Notes under the pieces: model-generated
What the model was told of the DNA's origin: nothing
Database searches by the model: none
What the model saw: the letters and a program-made list of their open reading frames with translations, nothing else
Assembly (NCBI RefSeq): GCF_018139145.2
Contig: NC_059500.1
Coordinates: 20,026,101 to 20,090,100, forward strand
DNA from: Gymnogyps californianus
Lineage: Eukaryota > Chordata > Aves > Accipitriformes > Cathartidae
Reading direction: 5' to 3'
DNA: 64,000 nucleotides
Shown here: one piece after another, positions 1 to 33,600 of the stretch
How positions within the stretch are numbered: the stretch's first letter is position 1
How the letters are laid out: each line of letters opens with the position of its first letter
Position numbers and translations under genes: made by a program

Positions 1-21232
<21,232 letters not shown>

Positions 21233-21720
21233 CTCCCCGCTCCGCCCGGGGGCTGCTGGGGCGGAGGACGGGAAGCGCGGCCGCTCCCGAGGCGGAGCGG
21301 AGGACTGAACGGGAGCCCCACCGGCCCTCCCGTCCTGCCGCCACTCGCCACCCTTTTACCGCCTCGGAGCCTTTAAACGCCAACCGCCGCCCGCCGCCGC
21401 ACTTCCTCCTAGCAACGGCGGCCCGGCCTGCCGCACGGCGCGCCGCTTCCGGCGCCGAATGCCGCGGCACCGCCCCCACCCCGCCCCCGCCCCGCCCCTC
21501 CGCACTGGCCCCGCCCCGGCGAGCGCTGGGCGCCGTGAGCGGCTGGCGGTGGCGCTGGTTGAGGCGCGGACTGCGTCATCGGTCTGTTTTCTGGGTTGGA
21601 AATGGGGCGTTTCGGGCAAGGCCGGAGGTGCCGCCAGGCAGCTGCGATGTTTGCTCTGACTCAGCCCGTCGCTCGTGCGCGGCGTCCGCTGACTTGTCAT
21701 CGGCAGTGCCGTGGCACAGG

Positions 21721-24626
21721 CGGTGTACAACGCGCATTGTGCGCGGTATCGGCTCAAGAAAAAGTAGTCGAAAACCTCGTATACATAAACAAAAATATAG
21801 ATACGGCATTGCAGTTTTCACAAGCACTTTGCATTGCCCGTCGACAAATACCAGCTACTTTAAAGACATGCTGTCTATTTAAACAGCGAAGTTTCATTGT
21901 TTTTTTCCCACTGGTGAGTGGCAGGGCAGGACAATCTGAGTCTAGTTCTAGCAAAATGCAGCTTTGTTGTGCTTAGATAATTTTTAAATCGTATTCTATC
22001 TTCCATATGAAGTAAGTTAAGCAATAATACCAGGAATTAGTGTCCCCTGGCATCCCAATTTACATGTATGCTTTAACTGTGAGGCAAAAGAAACCATTTT
22101 TATGTTTACAATCTTCTGTTTATTAGATAGCCTAGCAAAAACTTTGTGCTGACATAAAATCCTTGTGTTTTAGTAACACACCTGTTCCAGAAAGATACTG
22201 AGTCATGATCTGCAAATACCAGAAGAAGGAGAACCCCCTTCCTTTTGCAGGAGTTTATTCTGGTTCTAAAACACTGTTAAGTGCATTTTCTTATTTCTGA
22301 GTTGAATCTGCCTGAGTTCAGTTCTGGCCGGTGCTTTTTGTTGTGGCATCTTCTGTTGTATAACACTACATTTGGCACGACAACTCTCTACGTTTACAGT
22401 CCGAGTTCTTAAATTTCTATCACTGTCAGCTTCTGCAAACCAGGTTGTAGGTACTTTTTAAAGAAGACCTGGAGGCAGACCTCTGAAAAGTGAGTAATTT
22501 TGGCTAGGGAGGGAACATGATCACAGAAGATGAGAAAAATGTACAATTTACCTGGCAGGTTTTTTAATTTGAAAAATGATTTCTCTTGGTGTGATTCCTG
22601 GAAATAATGTCTTCTTCTGGTGACTTACATGAGTTTATTCCAAATCAGAGTGCTGCAGTTTGTAACCAGAATAAACCACTGTATCGGTAACTAAAGATTT
22701 TAAAAAAATAAATTGTTTGTTCTAGAAATTAAAGCCAGTAGTGCTTCCTGGTTGAAAAAACTAATTAAAAATTATCCCTTAGTGGGCCTCTCCTTTTCCT
22801 CACAACAGTCAGCTATATTTCATCACTTTTTGCTCCNNNNNNNNNNNNNNNNNNNNNNNNNNNNNNNNNNNNNNNNNNNNNNNNNNNNNNNNNNNNNNNN
22901 NNNNNNNNNNNNNNNNNNNNNNNNNNNNNNNNNNNNNNNNNNNNNNNNNNNNNNNNNNNNNNNNNNNNNNNNNNNNNNNNNNNNNNNNNNNNNNNNNNNN
23001 NNNNNNNNNNNNNNNNNNNNNNNNNNNNNNNNNNNNNNNNNNNNNNNNNNNNNNNNNNNNNNNNNNNNNNNNNNNNNNNNNNNNNNNNNNNNNNNNNNNN
23101 NNNNNNNNNNNNNNNNNNNNNNNNNNNNNNNNNNNNNNNNNNNNNNNNNNNNNNNNNNNNNNNNNNNNNNNNNNNNNNNNNNNNNNNNNNNNNNNNNNNN
23201 NNNNNNNNNNNNNNNNNNNNNNNNNNNNNNNNNNNNNNNNNNNNNNNNNNNNNNNNNNNNNNNNNNNNNNNNNNNNNNNNNNNNNNNNNNNNNNNNNNNN
23301 NNNNNNNNNNNNNNNNNNNNNNNNNNNNNNNNNNNNCTCTCTGACTGTTACATTAAGAGAGGAAAATAAACACAAAGATGCAGTGCCTGAAAAATATTGA
23401 AAATGTTTACATCATAGTAGTATTTCTTCTGGTTTTTTTTAACTCAACTTGCAGAGTTATGGAAACATTTCTAAAACATATTGAAAACAGAAAATCAGGT
23501 AAAGAGAATATAAGGAAGTTTATACTACTGAAAAAAAAAGTTACTCTAAAAAAACCCTCTTTGTAATAATAAAAGAAAGCTACATTTTTAAAAGTCTGTA
23601 TCAGCTTTAAATTAAATTAATTACACTTGGAATCACAGAATGAAAATAAAAAAGTAGCTTTATAACAAAATCAATAAATTTATTTCTAAATATTCTAACA
23701 CAAGGATCTGGTTTTATTTTCAACAGTTACTGGGAAGCTTAGCTTTGAAAGTCCTTATGGGGCAGAAAACCTTTTCAAATACCTCTTACAAATTTTGCAG
23801 AAATCTTTCTATCCATTTTTCTTTCCCCTAAACTTTGAGCTTTGTCTATCACTTTTACCTAAATGAAAAAATATGGACCTTCTGTTCAACGTCTTGGGTA
23901 AATGACAGGGTGGATTACCATTGGTTGAAGCAGGTCTATGATTAAATGCTTAAAACAAACAAAATCCTCTCTGTACATGAAGCAGCCTTAGATCAACAAT
24001 CAGATCACTTATCACTATCTCCAACTTGAGAATTCTAGCATTTTGCCAAAGTGCCTGTGTTTCTGTACCTCATCACGTGGTTCTCATGCATGTGGCTTTT
24101 TCAGTCCTTTCACTTGACATGACTCATAATGTTTTCATTATACAATTTAACGGGCTAATTCCCAAGCTGTACTGAAATAGATTTTCATGCAGTTGAGGCA
24201 GGGCACCAGTGAAGATCCCATGTTCTCTTTGTGCTTTTTTTGTGCAACTCTGATTTCCACCAGCTTTTAAAAGCTCATTGTTGTCCATTAATATGGAAGG
24301 TATCAGCCTGAGCACAGCACTTTTTCACATCTCTCCCTCATGTAAGAGTACTCCCCCCAGGTTATAGGGAGCTCTTCTGAAGAAAAATTGAGAACAGCAA
24401 ACTGCTGAGAAGTCAGCTAAACCAACAACTTCAGGATTATGGAGAAAAAGTAGTGTAACATTTGTACGTGGGTCAGATGACAGAAATAGCTGAAGCCTGG
24501 TTTTGCTTTTTTATTTAAAGTAATGACATTCTGTCAACTGCTTAATGTTGTATGATGTACGAGGATAATGTGTTACAGGGATTCTCAAACTGGGCATGCT
24601 TTTTGCCACCATCATTAGCAATGACA
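21721..24626. other. Intergenic sequence next to the CEP120 promoter
   Basis: AT-rich sequence with no recognisable gene or repeat, interrupted by the assembly gap at 22,837-23,336. Open frames that cross the gap are meaningless. Confidence 0.65.
22837..23336. other. Assembly gap (500 N)
   Basis: Exactly 500 undetermined bases, typical of a scaffolding placeholder whose true size is unknown. Confidence 0.99.
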
Positions 24627-24631
24627 GCACT

Positions 24632-25220
24632 TGTCCTGGTTTTGGCTAGGACAGAGTTAATTTTCTTCCTAGTAGCTGGTATAGTGCTGTGTTTTGGATT
24701 TAGTAGGAAAATAATGTTGATAACACACTGATGTTTTTAGTTGTTGCTAAGTAGTGTTTATACTAAGTCAAGGATTTTTCAGCTTCTCATGGCCAGCCAG
24801 CAAGAAGGCTGGAGGGGCACAAGAAGTTGGGAGGGGACACAGCCAGGGCAGCTGACCCAAACTGGCCAAAGAGCTACTCCATACCATGTGACACCATGCC
24901 CAGTATATAAACTGGGGGAGTTGGCTTGGAGGGGTGTGGATTGTGGCTTGGGAACTAACTGGGCATCGGTTGGTGAGTGGTGAGCAATTGCATTGTACAT
25001 CACTTGTTTTGTATAGTCTAATTCTTTTAGTATTATTGTTTTCATATTATTATTATTCTATCATCATTATCATTATTTTTCATTCCTTTCTGTCCTATTA
25101 AACTGTCTTTATCTCAACCCATGAGGGTTTTTTTTTCTGATTCTCTCCCCCATCCCACTGGGTGGGGGGGAGTGAGTGGCTGTGTGGTGCTTAGTTGCCA
25201 GCTGGGGTTAAACCATAACA
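24632..25220 (+). mobile_element. Solo LTR, family A (589 bp), intergenic
   Basis: Starts tgtcctggttttggctagga and ends ttaaaccataaca, with TG...CA termini. The 5-bp target duplication GCACT is perfect at 24,627-24,631 and 25,221-25,225. A TATA box (tatataa, 24,904-24,910) and an attaaa polyadenylation motif (25,097-25,102) are in the order expected of U3-R-U5. The copy at 45,592-46,182 belongs to the same family. No internal retroviral genes are present. The 5-bp duplication indicates an ERVL-type element. Confidence 0.95.
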
Positions 25221-25225
25221 GCACT

Positions 25226-27455
25226 ACATCAGTAATCGCATGAGTTCCTGCTTCTTTGCTGGACCCCAGTCATGCACAGCAGAAGGCAAGCCCCACCTTT
25301 CTCTCACATGGTGTTATCAAGTCTAGGTTCCTTGCTGTGCTCTCTACATTCAGAAGAGGACTATAAAAGGCTCCGTGTGGTCCTGAAATTTTGGAACCTA
25401 CAAGTGTACCTCAACCCCAATCTGCAATGCATACTACTAAGTGCAGCCAGGTAAGGCGCTCTCCTTCACAAACAATGCGTGCTGCCAAACTGCATGAACT
25501 TTAGAACAAATGAAAGTACCCAGTATTGTTTGTTTTCTCTGTTTGTAGGCACAGATCTACAGCAGCCAGGAACAGATTCCCTCCACTGCCTCTCCACAGG
25601 GCTAAAAGTTGGCTAAGTGCTGGCTCATGACTGTAGTTTACTATGTTGCACTGATTTTTGTATCACACACTGGGAACTCTTGTCTAGAACAAAAAACCTT
25701 AAGATAAAGGTTAGTCAAACAGAACTTGGATGATCCATAAGAAAGAACTAATTTGCTGCAGCAGCTTATATTACTGCCTGTTTAGCTCTGGTTTTAGGTG
25801 TTGAGATCTTCTTAGGTACATGGATTAAGTTACAGGATCCTGAATGGCATAAATTTGAAAGGACTGTGGTCGAGATACCACAGTGAGAGCAATCATTCTA
25901 AATGAGCTTGACTGGCTCAAGTCATGTGACAGTGGAAAAAAGACCAATATTTAGAACAGAATATGAGTTTAAAACATTGGATGGAAGGAGGAATCATACC
26001 ATTATTTCTTCCACATGTGTGAAAAAAACTAAGATTTTAACAAACTGGAAGAGCTGTTAAGTTGTTAAGGGAAATCTGAACTGTAATACTTAAAACCCAG
26101 AAGTTATGCTTGTGGGTTTTAGTGCAAGTTCTTAATGTACTAGTATCTAGTAATTAAATATTTTAACATAGCACAGAGGAGTAAGTTCATCAGAAAAACA
26201 CTGCATAAATGAAATTGTGTAGGCTTCTGGAAACAGCTGTTGAAATCTCAGTGCAAAATGATGAATATTAAAATGAAAGCTGAAATTTTACAGGGAATGA
26301 AGTATCTTGTCAACTTTATGATAAAGTACTTTTTAAAAATAAAAAGCTTTGGAAAGTTAAGAAGCATGGTATCTGGCAAGCTCTGTTATTTTGCTGTGTG
26401 TGCAGGAATTTTCAAAGGATTCCATGAAGGCAATAATACTCAGTCTAGGATTAAACACTGGAAGTACTTTTTCCTTCATTTGGAACAGCATTCATGCATG
26501 TATGTTGCAAAGTACATCATATTATAAAGTTGAAGCCACAGCATTCCTTTCCTATTTTATATGCTTGACATACGGCATGGTATGTCTGTGTTGTTCCGAA
26601 TGATCAAGAGTAGAAACACATTTTACATGTAGCAATTACCCACTTTCTTCACCACTGCAGCCTAACTGACTGTAATTCTAACCACCCCAAACAGATGCAC
26701 TTTCTGTTTAAAATTCTGAGATGTGGAAGACATCTTTCCCTTTTGCCTTATGTTCTTCACCTAAATGCTAGAATTACAGGTTATTAAGTAGTCATCTGTT
26801 GAGTTGAACTAAAAGCCAATGAATTGCACTTTTTTAAAAGTCAGAAATCATAACTGGAAAAATACCCTACAGCTTTTACATAAAAAAATAAGTCATGATT
26901 TGTTAGGTTACGACAGCCTGTTTAGAAAAACTTGGGAAAGACAGTATTAGTGAGAATGTGTCCATTTCTGATTCAAGTTGATAGAAAATTTGAGGACAGA
27001 TTCTACAAAACAAATCTGGAATCGCAGTAATGCAAGACTTGTTTTTGTCTCTGCTTAGTTGCTTGTAAGAGTGGAATGCTTAACTGTCTGACAGGATCCT
27101 GCAATGCTAATTGGAACTAAGTATATGCTCACTCCTCTTTGATGAAACCACCTTTTACAAAGGGGAAATTGTTAATGCAAAACAGCACAAACCTCTCTGC
27201 ATTGTCCCAAGACTGCATCCCGTAAGATGCTAGAGAAGACTAGGTGAATTGCTGAAGTTAGATGTTCTGAATGTGAATCTGCACTCCATGTGGTAAGCGA
27301 GGAGTTGCACATTTCTGCGAATGAATGACAATGACGTTACTGAGGTCTGGCTTATATACCAGCACACTGCAAAACACTTAGCATAAATATAGGACAATTA
27401 TCAATGGGCTGAAGTTGCAAGATCACAGTTAAACATCAGCAAAATCTTTCTTAAT
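25226..27455. other. Intergenic sequence between two solo LTRs
   Basis: Mostly AT-rich with no recognised gene. A good TATA-like motif (tataaaag at about 25,370) is followed about 80 bp later by a donor-like CCAG/gtaagg at about 25,451. This could be chance or a small non-coding transcript start. No recognisable protein is encoded. Confidence 0.6.
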
Positions 27456-27460
27456 GGGAG

Positions 27461-28480
27461 TGTGTTGGGTTTGTGTAGCAAGGGAGGGGCTACAGGGGTG
27501 GCTCCTGTGAGAAGCTGCTAGAAGCTTCCCTGGCTCCAACCCGGACCCAACTCTGGCCAAGGCCGAGCCCATCAGCAATGGTGGTAGCGCCTCTGGGATA
27601 ACGTATTTAAGAAGGGGAAAAAAATCCTGAGGCAGTGTGAGGGTAAGATGGAGGACAAAGAAGAGGGATAAGAAGAGCTACAGTAAAAAAAGAGGAAGAA
27701 GATGGGAGAAGAAGAGCTACAGTGAGGAGTGGGATGTGAAAGAACCAACCATGCAGACACTGAGGTCAGTGAAGAAGGAGAGGGAGGACATGCGGGGGAG
27801 CAGAGATTCCCCTGCAGCCCGTGGTGAGAGGGCAGGCTGTCCCCCTGCAGCCCATGGAGGTTAACGGTGGAGCAGAGATTCCCCTGCAGCCCCTGGAGGA
27901 CCCCACGCCGGAGCAGGTGGCTGGGCCCAGAAAACTCCGTGACTCTGTGGGAGAGCCCACGCTGGGGCAGTTCGTGGAGGACTGCAGTGCGTGGAAAGGA
28001 CTTGTGTTGGAGAAGTTCGTGGAGGACTGTCTCCCGTGAGAGGGACCCCACGCTGGAGCAGGGGAAGAGTGTGAGGAGTCCTCCCCCTGAGGAGGAAGGA
28101 GCAGCAGAAACAACGTGTGATGAACTGACCACTACCACCATTCCCGCCCCCTGCGCCGCTGCAGAGGAGGAGGGAGAGGAATCAGGAGCAAAGCTGAGCC
28201 CGGGAAGAAGGGAGGGGTGGGGGGAAGGTGTGTCTCTAAGATATGGTTCTACTTCTCATCATCCTACTCTGATTTGGTTGTTAACAAATTAAATTGGTTT
28301 GTTTTTCCCCAAAATTGAGTCTGTTTTCCCTGTGACCATAATCGGTGAGTGATCCCTCCCTGTCCTTGTCTCGACCCACGAGCTTTTTGTTGTTTTTTCT
28401 CCTCCCCATCCTACGGGGGGGGGCGGAGTGAGCGAGCAGCTGCGTGGTGCTTTGTGGCCGGCTGGGCTTAAACCACGACA
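27461..28480 (+). mobile_element. Solo LTR, family B (1,020 bp), upstream of CSNK1G3
   Basis: Starts tgtgttgggtttgtgtagca and ends ttaaaccacgaca. The 5-bp target duplication GGGAG is perfect at 27,456-27,460 and 28,481-28,485. It contains a TATA-like tatttaag (27,604-27,611), a GC-rich zone of imperfect repeats of about 45 bp (roughly 27,800-28,070) and an attaaa motif (28,288-28,293). The open frames of 72 to 189 codons within it lie in the repeat zone on both strands and do not match retroviral proteins. It lies about 0.9 kb upstream of the CSNK1G3 CpG island in the same direction. Confidence 0.95.
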
Positions 28481-28485
28481 GGGAG

Positions 28486-29340
28486 TAACAGCACATACTG
28501 CCTATGGAGGTTTTTTGGCAGAAGTAATTAAATGTCTACTGAGACTAGGAAATGTACAGTTGGGGAAAAAAAGACTGAGCGAATGACTTCTTAAAGTCTC
28601 TTGCACCCATATTGTTTTTAATTCTTTGTTCTGCAAGGATTTCTAGAAGGTTCTGGAAAGATGCAGACTCTCCCTAAAAAATGATTTGGGCAAGCAATAC
28701 TCAAGATCTGTCAGAAGCTCCAATTGTTATCCTTTGCATCCTCTCTCCTCCATATTTATGACAACTGCCAAAGAAGCTGTTAATAAACTTTTAAAGCTAT
28801 TTTTAAGTTTTCAAATGGAAAAAAAAAATTCCTTAAAACCTTAGGCCCTCAGTGGCCTAAATGCTACTCCCTTGAACAGAGAACAAGAAAAGGCTCTAGA
28901 GAGCTTTTCTTTTGCACAAGTGTTGGCACAAAGTCTATTATATAGCATTTATAAGTCTATTTTTTAACACTTACATGGTAGTTCTCACAGCCATCAAGCA
29001 AGAGCATTCCTGCACAGATACACAGGGAATGCATGAGGCCTGAGTGAAGCGAGCAGTGTGTAAGCTCACCCACCTGTTACTACAGTGCCAAACAAGTGCT
29101 GTTATCCCTATCAAATGCAGGGACTACAAGACAGGCAATACCATTTTTGAGAAACCACCAAATGTGAGCAGTCCAACGTCGAAGGATATTGGCATTTTCG
29201 GGACTCGTGCCCAGCAGAGGATCCAGGAGAGCTGCATTTCCAGCCGCACCGCGGCTGTTGTCCGCAACTGACTCAGCCGCGCCTGGGCACAGGGCAATCT
29301 CTGGAAGCCAGCCTTTCCCACTTTAAGCAGCTACCTTTGC
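28486..29340. other. Intergenic sequence just upstream of the CSNK1G3 CpG island
   Basis: Unique AT-rich sequence becoming GC-richer from about 29,170. No gene or repeat is recognised. Confidence 0.6.
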
Positions 29341-30690
29341 CCTCCTGAGGAGAGCGGGAAAGCCCATCAGCTCACCGAGGCTTAAGGCGAAGGAGGCGAG
29401 CAGCTGAGGCGGAGGGGCTTACCGCGCGCCAGGCACAGCCCGCCGCCGCCTCCTTTGAACTGGATCTCTAAGTTTTGAGGGAAAGAAGCGCGGCTGGCGC
29501 GGCCGGGGATCGGCACTCAGGCGCCTGCCGGTGCCCCAGGCGCACGCAAGCGCCGTCCGCCAGCCAGAGCCCTTCGGGCGCTGCCGCCCGCCCCGCCCGG
29601 CGCGGGGTGACCGTTACCCGCCCCTCAGCGCTGAAGAGGCACCGAGCGGGAACGGGACCCACCTTCCGTGTCGCGGCTCAGCCCCGCCCCCTCGCGCTGC
29701 CACGCCCAGCCCCTCCCTCATTGGCTACCTCCTCTGCCCACCAGCGAGCCCCGCCCCCTCCCGAGGCTCGGCGTTCGCTTCGCGTCTTCTGAGTGGCCGG
29801 CGGGCTCTGTCAATCTCTCGCGGGAAGGGCGAGAGGCGGCGATCGCCCTTGGGCGAACGTTCCGCCTCTCCCCTCTCCGAGAGGCCCCGCCCTCCCGCGC
29901 GCGCCCCCTCCGCATGCGGGCGGAGGCGCGGCCCGCCCGCCCGGGGCTCCTGCCGCGGTGGGAAGGGGCGGGCGCTCCCTGCCGCCGCCGCTTCCCTTCT
30001 GACTCGGAACACCTCTCCGGCTGCGCCCTCCCCGGCTGGCCCCGTCTCGGAGCTACCGCCGGCAGGGCAGGGCAGGGTCACGGAGCAGTGCCCAGAGGTG
30101 AAGGGCGAGCCGCCGACTCTGCCGGCCGGACACCGAGCGCCGAGCCTCTTCTCCGTCGCGGGCGCAGCCGGCTCCCCTCAGCCGCGCCGCAGCGGTTCCT
30201 GCTGCTCCGCGGAGCCGGTAGGTAAGTGTCCCTGGCCGCCTTCCGGAGGGGCGTCGATCGTCGCGGCCGCAGCACTCCCTTCGGCCGAGGCTTTTAACCG
30301 GCTCCCTCCCCCTTCCTCCGGTAGCCCCAGGGGAGGGGGGCAGAGCCCCCTATGCGTGGGCGCGCACGGCGGCGATTGCAGGTGGCGGTTGGAGGGGCTC
30401 GCGCCGCCGGCCAGCGGGCGGGGTTGCCTGGGGTGGGAGGAGAGACGCCGTCTGTCCTGGAGCCGTTGCGGGCCCGCGCTGCGCTCCTTCCTCCAGGCGG
30501 GGGGCGGCGGGGGGCTGCGCGCCCCTCCGCGGGGTGAGCCGGGCGGGACTTCACGCCTCGTAGCGCGGCCGTGGCCGTGCTGGCAGCGCGGAGCGAGGGG
30601 ACACGGCCCGCGGCTGGCGGTGGAAGGGCCCCTCGCTTTCCTGCCGCTTCCCTCCTGGCTGGCAAAAGCTGTGAGAGCTCTGACTGCCCT
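29340..30690 (+). promoter_or_regulatory. CSNK1G3: CSNK1G3 CpG-island promoter
   Basis: About 1.35 kb of dense CpG with many GC boxes. An inverted CCAAT box (attgg, 29,720-29,724) and an E2F-like site (minus strand ttcccgcg, about 29,819-29,826) lie upstream of the probable first exon. This is the only such island upstream of the CSNK1G3 coding exons in this orientation. Open frames of up to 388 codons on either strand are artefacts of GC richness. Confidence 0.85.
29830..30221 (+). other. CSNK1G3: CSNK1G3 probable non-coding exon 1 (5' end approximate)
   Basis: A consensus donor, ggtag/gtaagt, at 30,221/30,222 lies inside the CpG island and is the best candidate for the end of the first exon. 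The start of transcription is not visible and the left limit is a guess. A second donor-like site (cca/gtgagt) occurs near 30,802. The start codon is in the next exon, so exon 1 would be entirely untranslated. Confidence 0.5.
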
Positions 30691-33600
30691 CTCCTGAAGA
30701 AGTGTTGCTCGCGGCTTGTTTGGTTTCCTGACTAATCGCCGATTTCGGTGCTGCTGGCGGTGGTTAGTCCGACCGAGCATTGAGCTGTTTTTGTAGGAAC
30801 CAGTGAGTAAGTTCGTTTTCCTGTTCTGTAGAAGCAGGTTGCTGGAGTGCATTTGTACTGGCTTGGTTAACAGATTTTTTTTTTTCTTTAAAGTTACTTA
30901 CAAACACACTCTGAATATAGTGGGTTTAAGTTTGTTTCATTAAAACCTCTTAAGAGTGATGTTTCAGGTGACTTGCTGTGAAACTTCTACAGAGCCTGTT
31001 TTCAGGCTTCCCTGTTGACTTTGCTGGCAAACCCTTAACGGGTGTTAAAGTGACATGCTATGTGTAAAAGGAATATAATCGAAAATTTTTTTCTTAATGC
31101 ATTTTGCATGTAAGATCTTTTGTAAGTATATACGTAGTTATATACTGTGTGAAATTATCCTTTACTTTGCATGTTCTTAAGCATGATCATGAGGCACACC
31201 GTGAAGTGTGTTAAGTGTTGCTACTTGGGTTATGACTACTTGTAGGGATAAACAACTTACCAACACTGTAGACTCACACCTTTTCTGAACATTAATAGAT
31301 GTCTAGCAGATGCATTTTATCCTGAGCTGCGTTGGGATGTTAAAATCCAAGATGGGAGTAATGAAATTTTCCTTTTAGAGGGAAAAGATGAGACAGAGGT
31401 TTCTTTGTTAACTGTATTTTAGGAGATGTCTTCTACTGACCTCAGGATCCTTTTGTCAGTTTCTTTTGAATGGATAAGTTTCAACAAGTGAAACAGTATT
31501 TGCAATGGAAATAAGTGGTATTTTATTGTGCTGGCCTGAAATAGAAAAATTACCTGGCAGATAGCAGACTAGTTCATCAGCTGAGAATGACTTTCAGCTA
31601 GTGAAATGAATCTTTTTGTCTTGCTACTGTCCTGTTGAATTAAATAGGTATATTTGCTTGTAAAATGTAAATGAATTTCAGAATCTAGAATACCATTTCT
31701 GATACAGTGATACACCGCATTTTCTGTAGGGTTTTTTTTTTTTTCAGCGTGATCAGGATAAAGATATTTGGGTTTAGTTAGGAGATTCAACCTGCTCATT
31801 TGGAAGACATGCAGGCCCTGTCCTAATAACGTTTCTGAAGTTCTTCCCTTAAAAAAAAAAAAGTCACTGAACCTGCAAAAGAGTTTTTCCTCATTCCGTT
31901 TACTTATGTGCAATTAACAAGACTGAGTTTACTTCCTGTGGTAATTTTTCACTTTTTAACAGTCTCATAACTAGATTAAATACATTTTTAAAGCTGATGC
32001 AGTGTACCAAAACATAGTGTCCCAACTGCATCCGCGAAGTGTGTTCTATGAAAATAGGATTGCTTATGCTTCAGTAGTGACTGTGCTAGGTTGTTCTGTG
32101 ATTAGAAGTATCAAACTTACATGTAGTTGTAACATCTTTACTTTTGTCTTAAAATTGTGTTTGAATAAAATATTAGGAAGTCTCCTGGTGTTTAAGATGA
32201 ATTTAGTTTAGGTATGACTTTGAGACAACAATAGATGAAATTTGAGGAATAGGAAAGTGGCAGTGGTTACTTTTCTCCAGTATCTTGTCAGTACAAAAAC
32301 CAGCTTTCTAAAGCACAGGGTACTGATCAGCTGTATTAAGTATCTCTATCTAATGTTTCTTAATAAGTCATACCAGGTAAGCAGTTTTTTTCAGTCTGTT
32401 GTAAACAAAACATATAGCTACTTCTTGTTCCTTAGGTTTTTCTTTTTACTTTTAACTGATTGTTTTGGAACGGCATACACAAAAGTAACACAATTAAAGG
32501 CACACACAAACCACAGGAAGAACAAAGTTGTAAAGGAGTTTGGGGTGCTGCTTCTTCACAGTTTAAGCTCACTGATTCAGCTGGAAACTAATTGCAAGAG
32601 TTTTCAGTCAATCCTACGTACCCTACCTGCAGTTGTAGGAGCAGAAGAGCTGACACAGTGCTTAGGGGAAGAGTGGGACAATGCTTTTCAGCAGCGGACT
32701 GTGGTTAGATGATCTTAAACTCATCATGATACCTGGGGGTTATTTAGCAATGAAGATGGGATGGTATATTCCCAAGGAGCAACTAATGTACCTGGAAGAG
32801 TTAATGTTATAACATGTTGTTTGCTTTGCTTCAGGGCCTTTAACATTCTTTCAAAAGTGTTTTGAGACTTCTACATAATTGTTTTCCCTGATTTATTAAA
32901 AGGTAAAAAAGTAACTTTTATCTAATTGTCGTATACTTTCTGGCAATCCTTAATTTGAAATTTTCTTTTTTTTTTTTTTTTTGCTATGCAGGCATTTTAA
33001 TGCTTCCTCATGCTGCTGCAGAACCAATGCAGTGAATCAAGCCTGCTGCTGCTGAGCTTGTTTTTCTGAGCGTAGTTCTGACTAGCCTCATAGACGTTGT
33101 CACTGGGGTTCTGGGGGTTTGTGGGCCACAGCTGAAGTAGTTCAGTGAAGAAAAATGTGTGTGTTTAAGCTAAACAGTTGCATAAATAAAAGCAGACTAG
33201 TAAGAAAGTAGTTAAAAGCTAGACTAATGATCACAGATAAAGAGAGTGGCTGGAACACCTGTCCCTCCCTGTGACCTTAGGTAAGCCACTTATAATTTAA
33301 TATCTCCTCTTTGGCGTAGGGAGAATGTAGAAGAGGAGACATTACACACCACTCTATGCTGTAGAATTGGTTTGGATTTTGGTTACTTAGCTTTCTGAAA
33401 GCAGTACTTTCAAAGGAAGTTCTGAAACTCTTAGTAAGTAGTAAAGTACTCAGCTATGTTAAAAAAAAATATAGATGAATTTATTTTGATCAGATTTAGT
33501 TCACCTGTTACATTTGGTTCTAGTGTTCAATAGATGATATGTTCATTACCTTAAATGAATGAGTAGGAGGATTCTTTCTAAGAAAAGGTGCGGAGAATAT

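Noticed and set aside
22713..23375. Two long frames across the run of N
   Set aside because: The length comes from undetermined bases.
27572..28292. Open frames of 115-189 codons inside the LTR at 27,461-28,480
   Set aside because: They occur in both directions within tandem GC-rich repeats of a non-coding LTR and recur in the other copies with stops at different places.
29531..30697. Open frame of 388 codons on the plus strand, with others on both strands
   Set aside because: CpG-island DNA has few stop codons. All frames give Arg/Pro/Gly-rich sequence without domains, and a splice donor interrupts the region.
32242..32712. Plus-strand frame of 156 codons in CSNK1G3 intron 1
   Set aside because: It is hydrophobic, AT-driven and unlike any family I know, with no promoter or splice support.
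32960..33281. T-rich tract ending gctatgcag and a gtaagc donor 288 bp later, resembling a non-coding CSNK1G3 exon
   Set aside because: The splice-like motifs could arise from a poly-T run. Nothing else supports an exon without transcript data.
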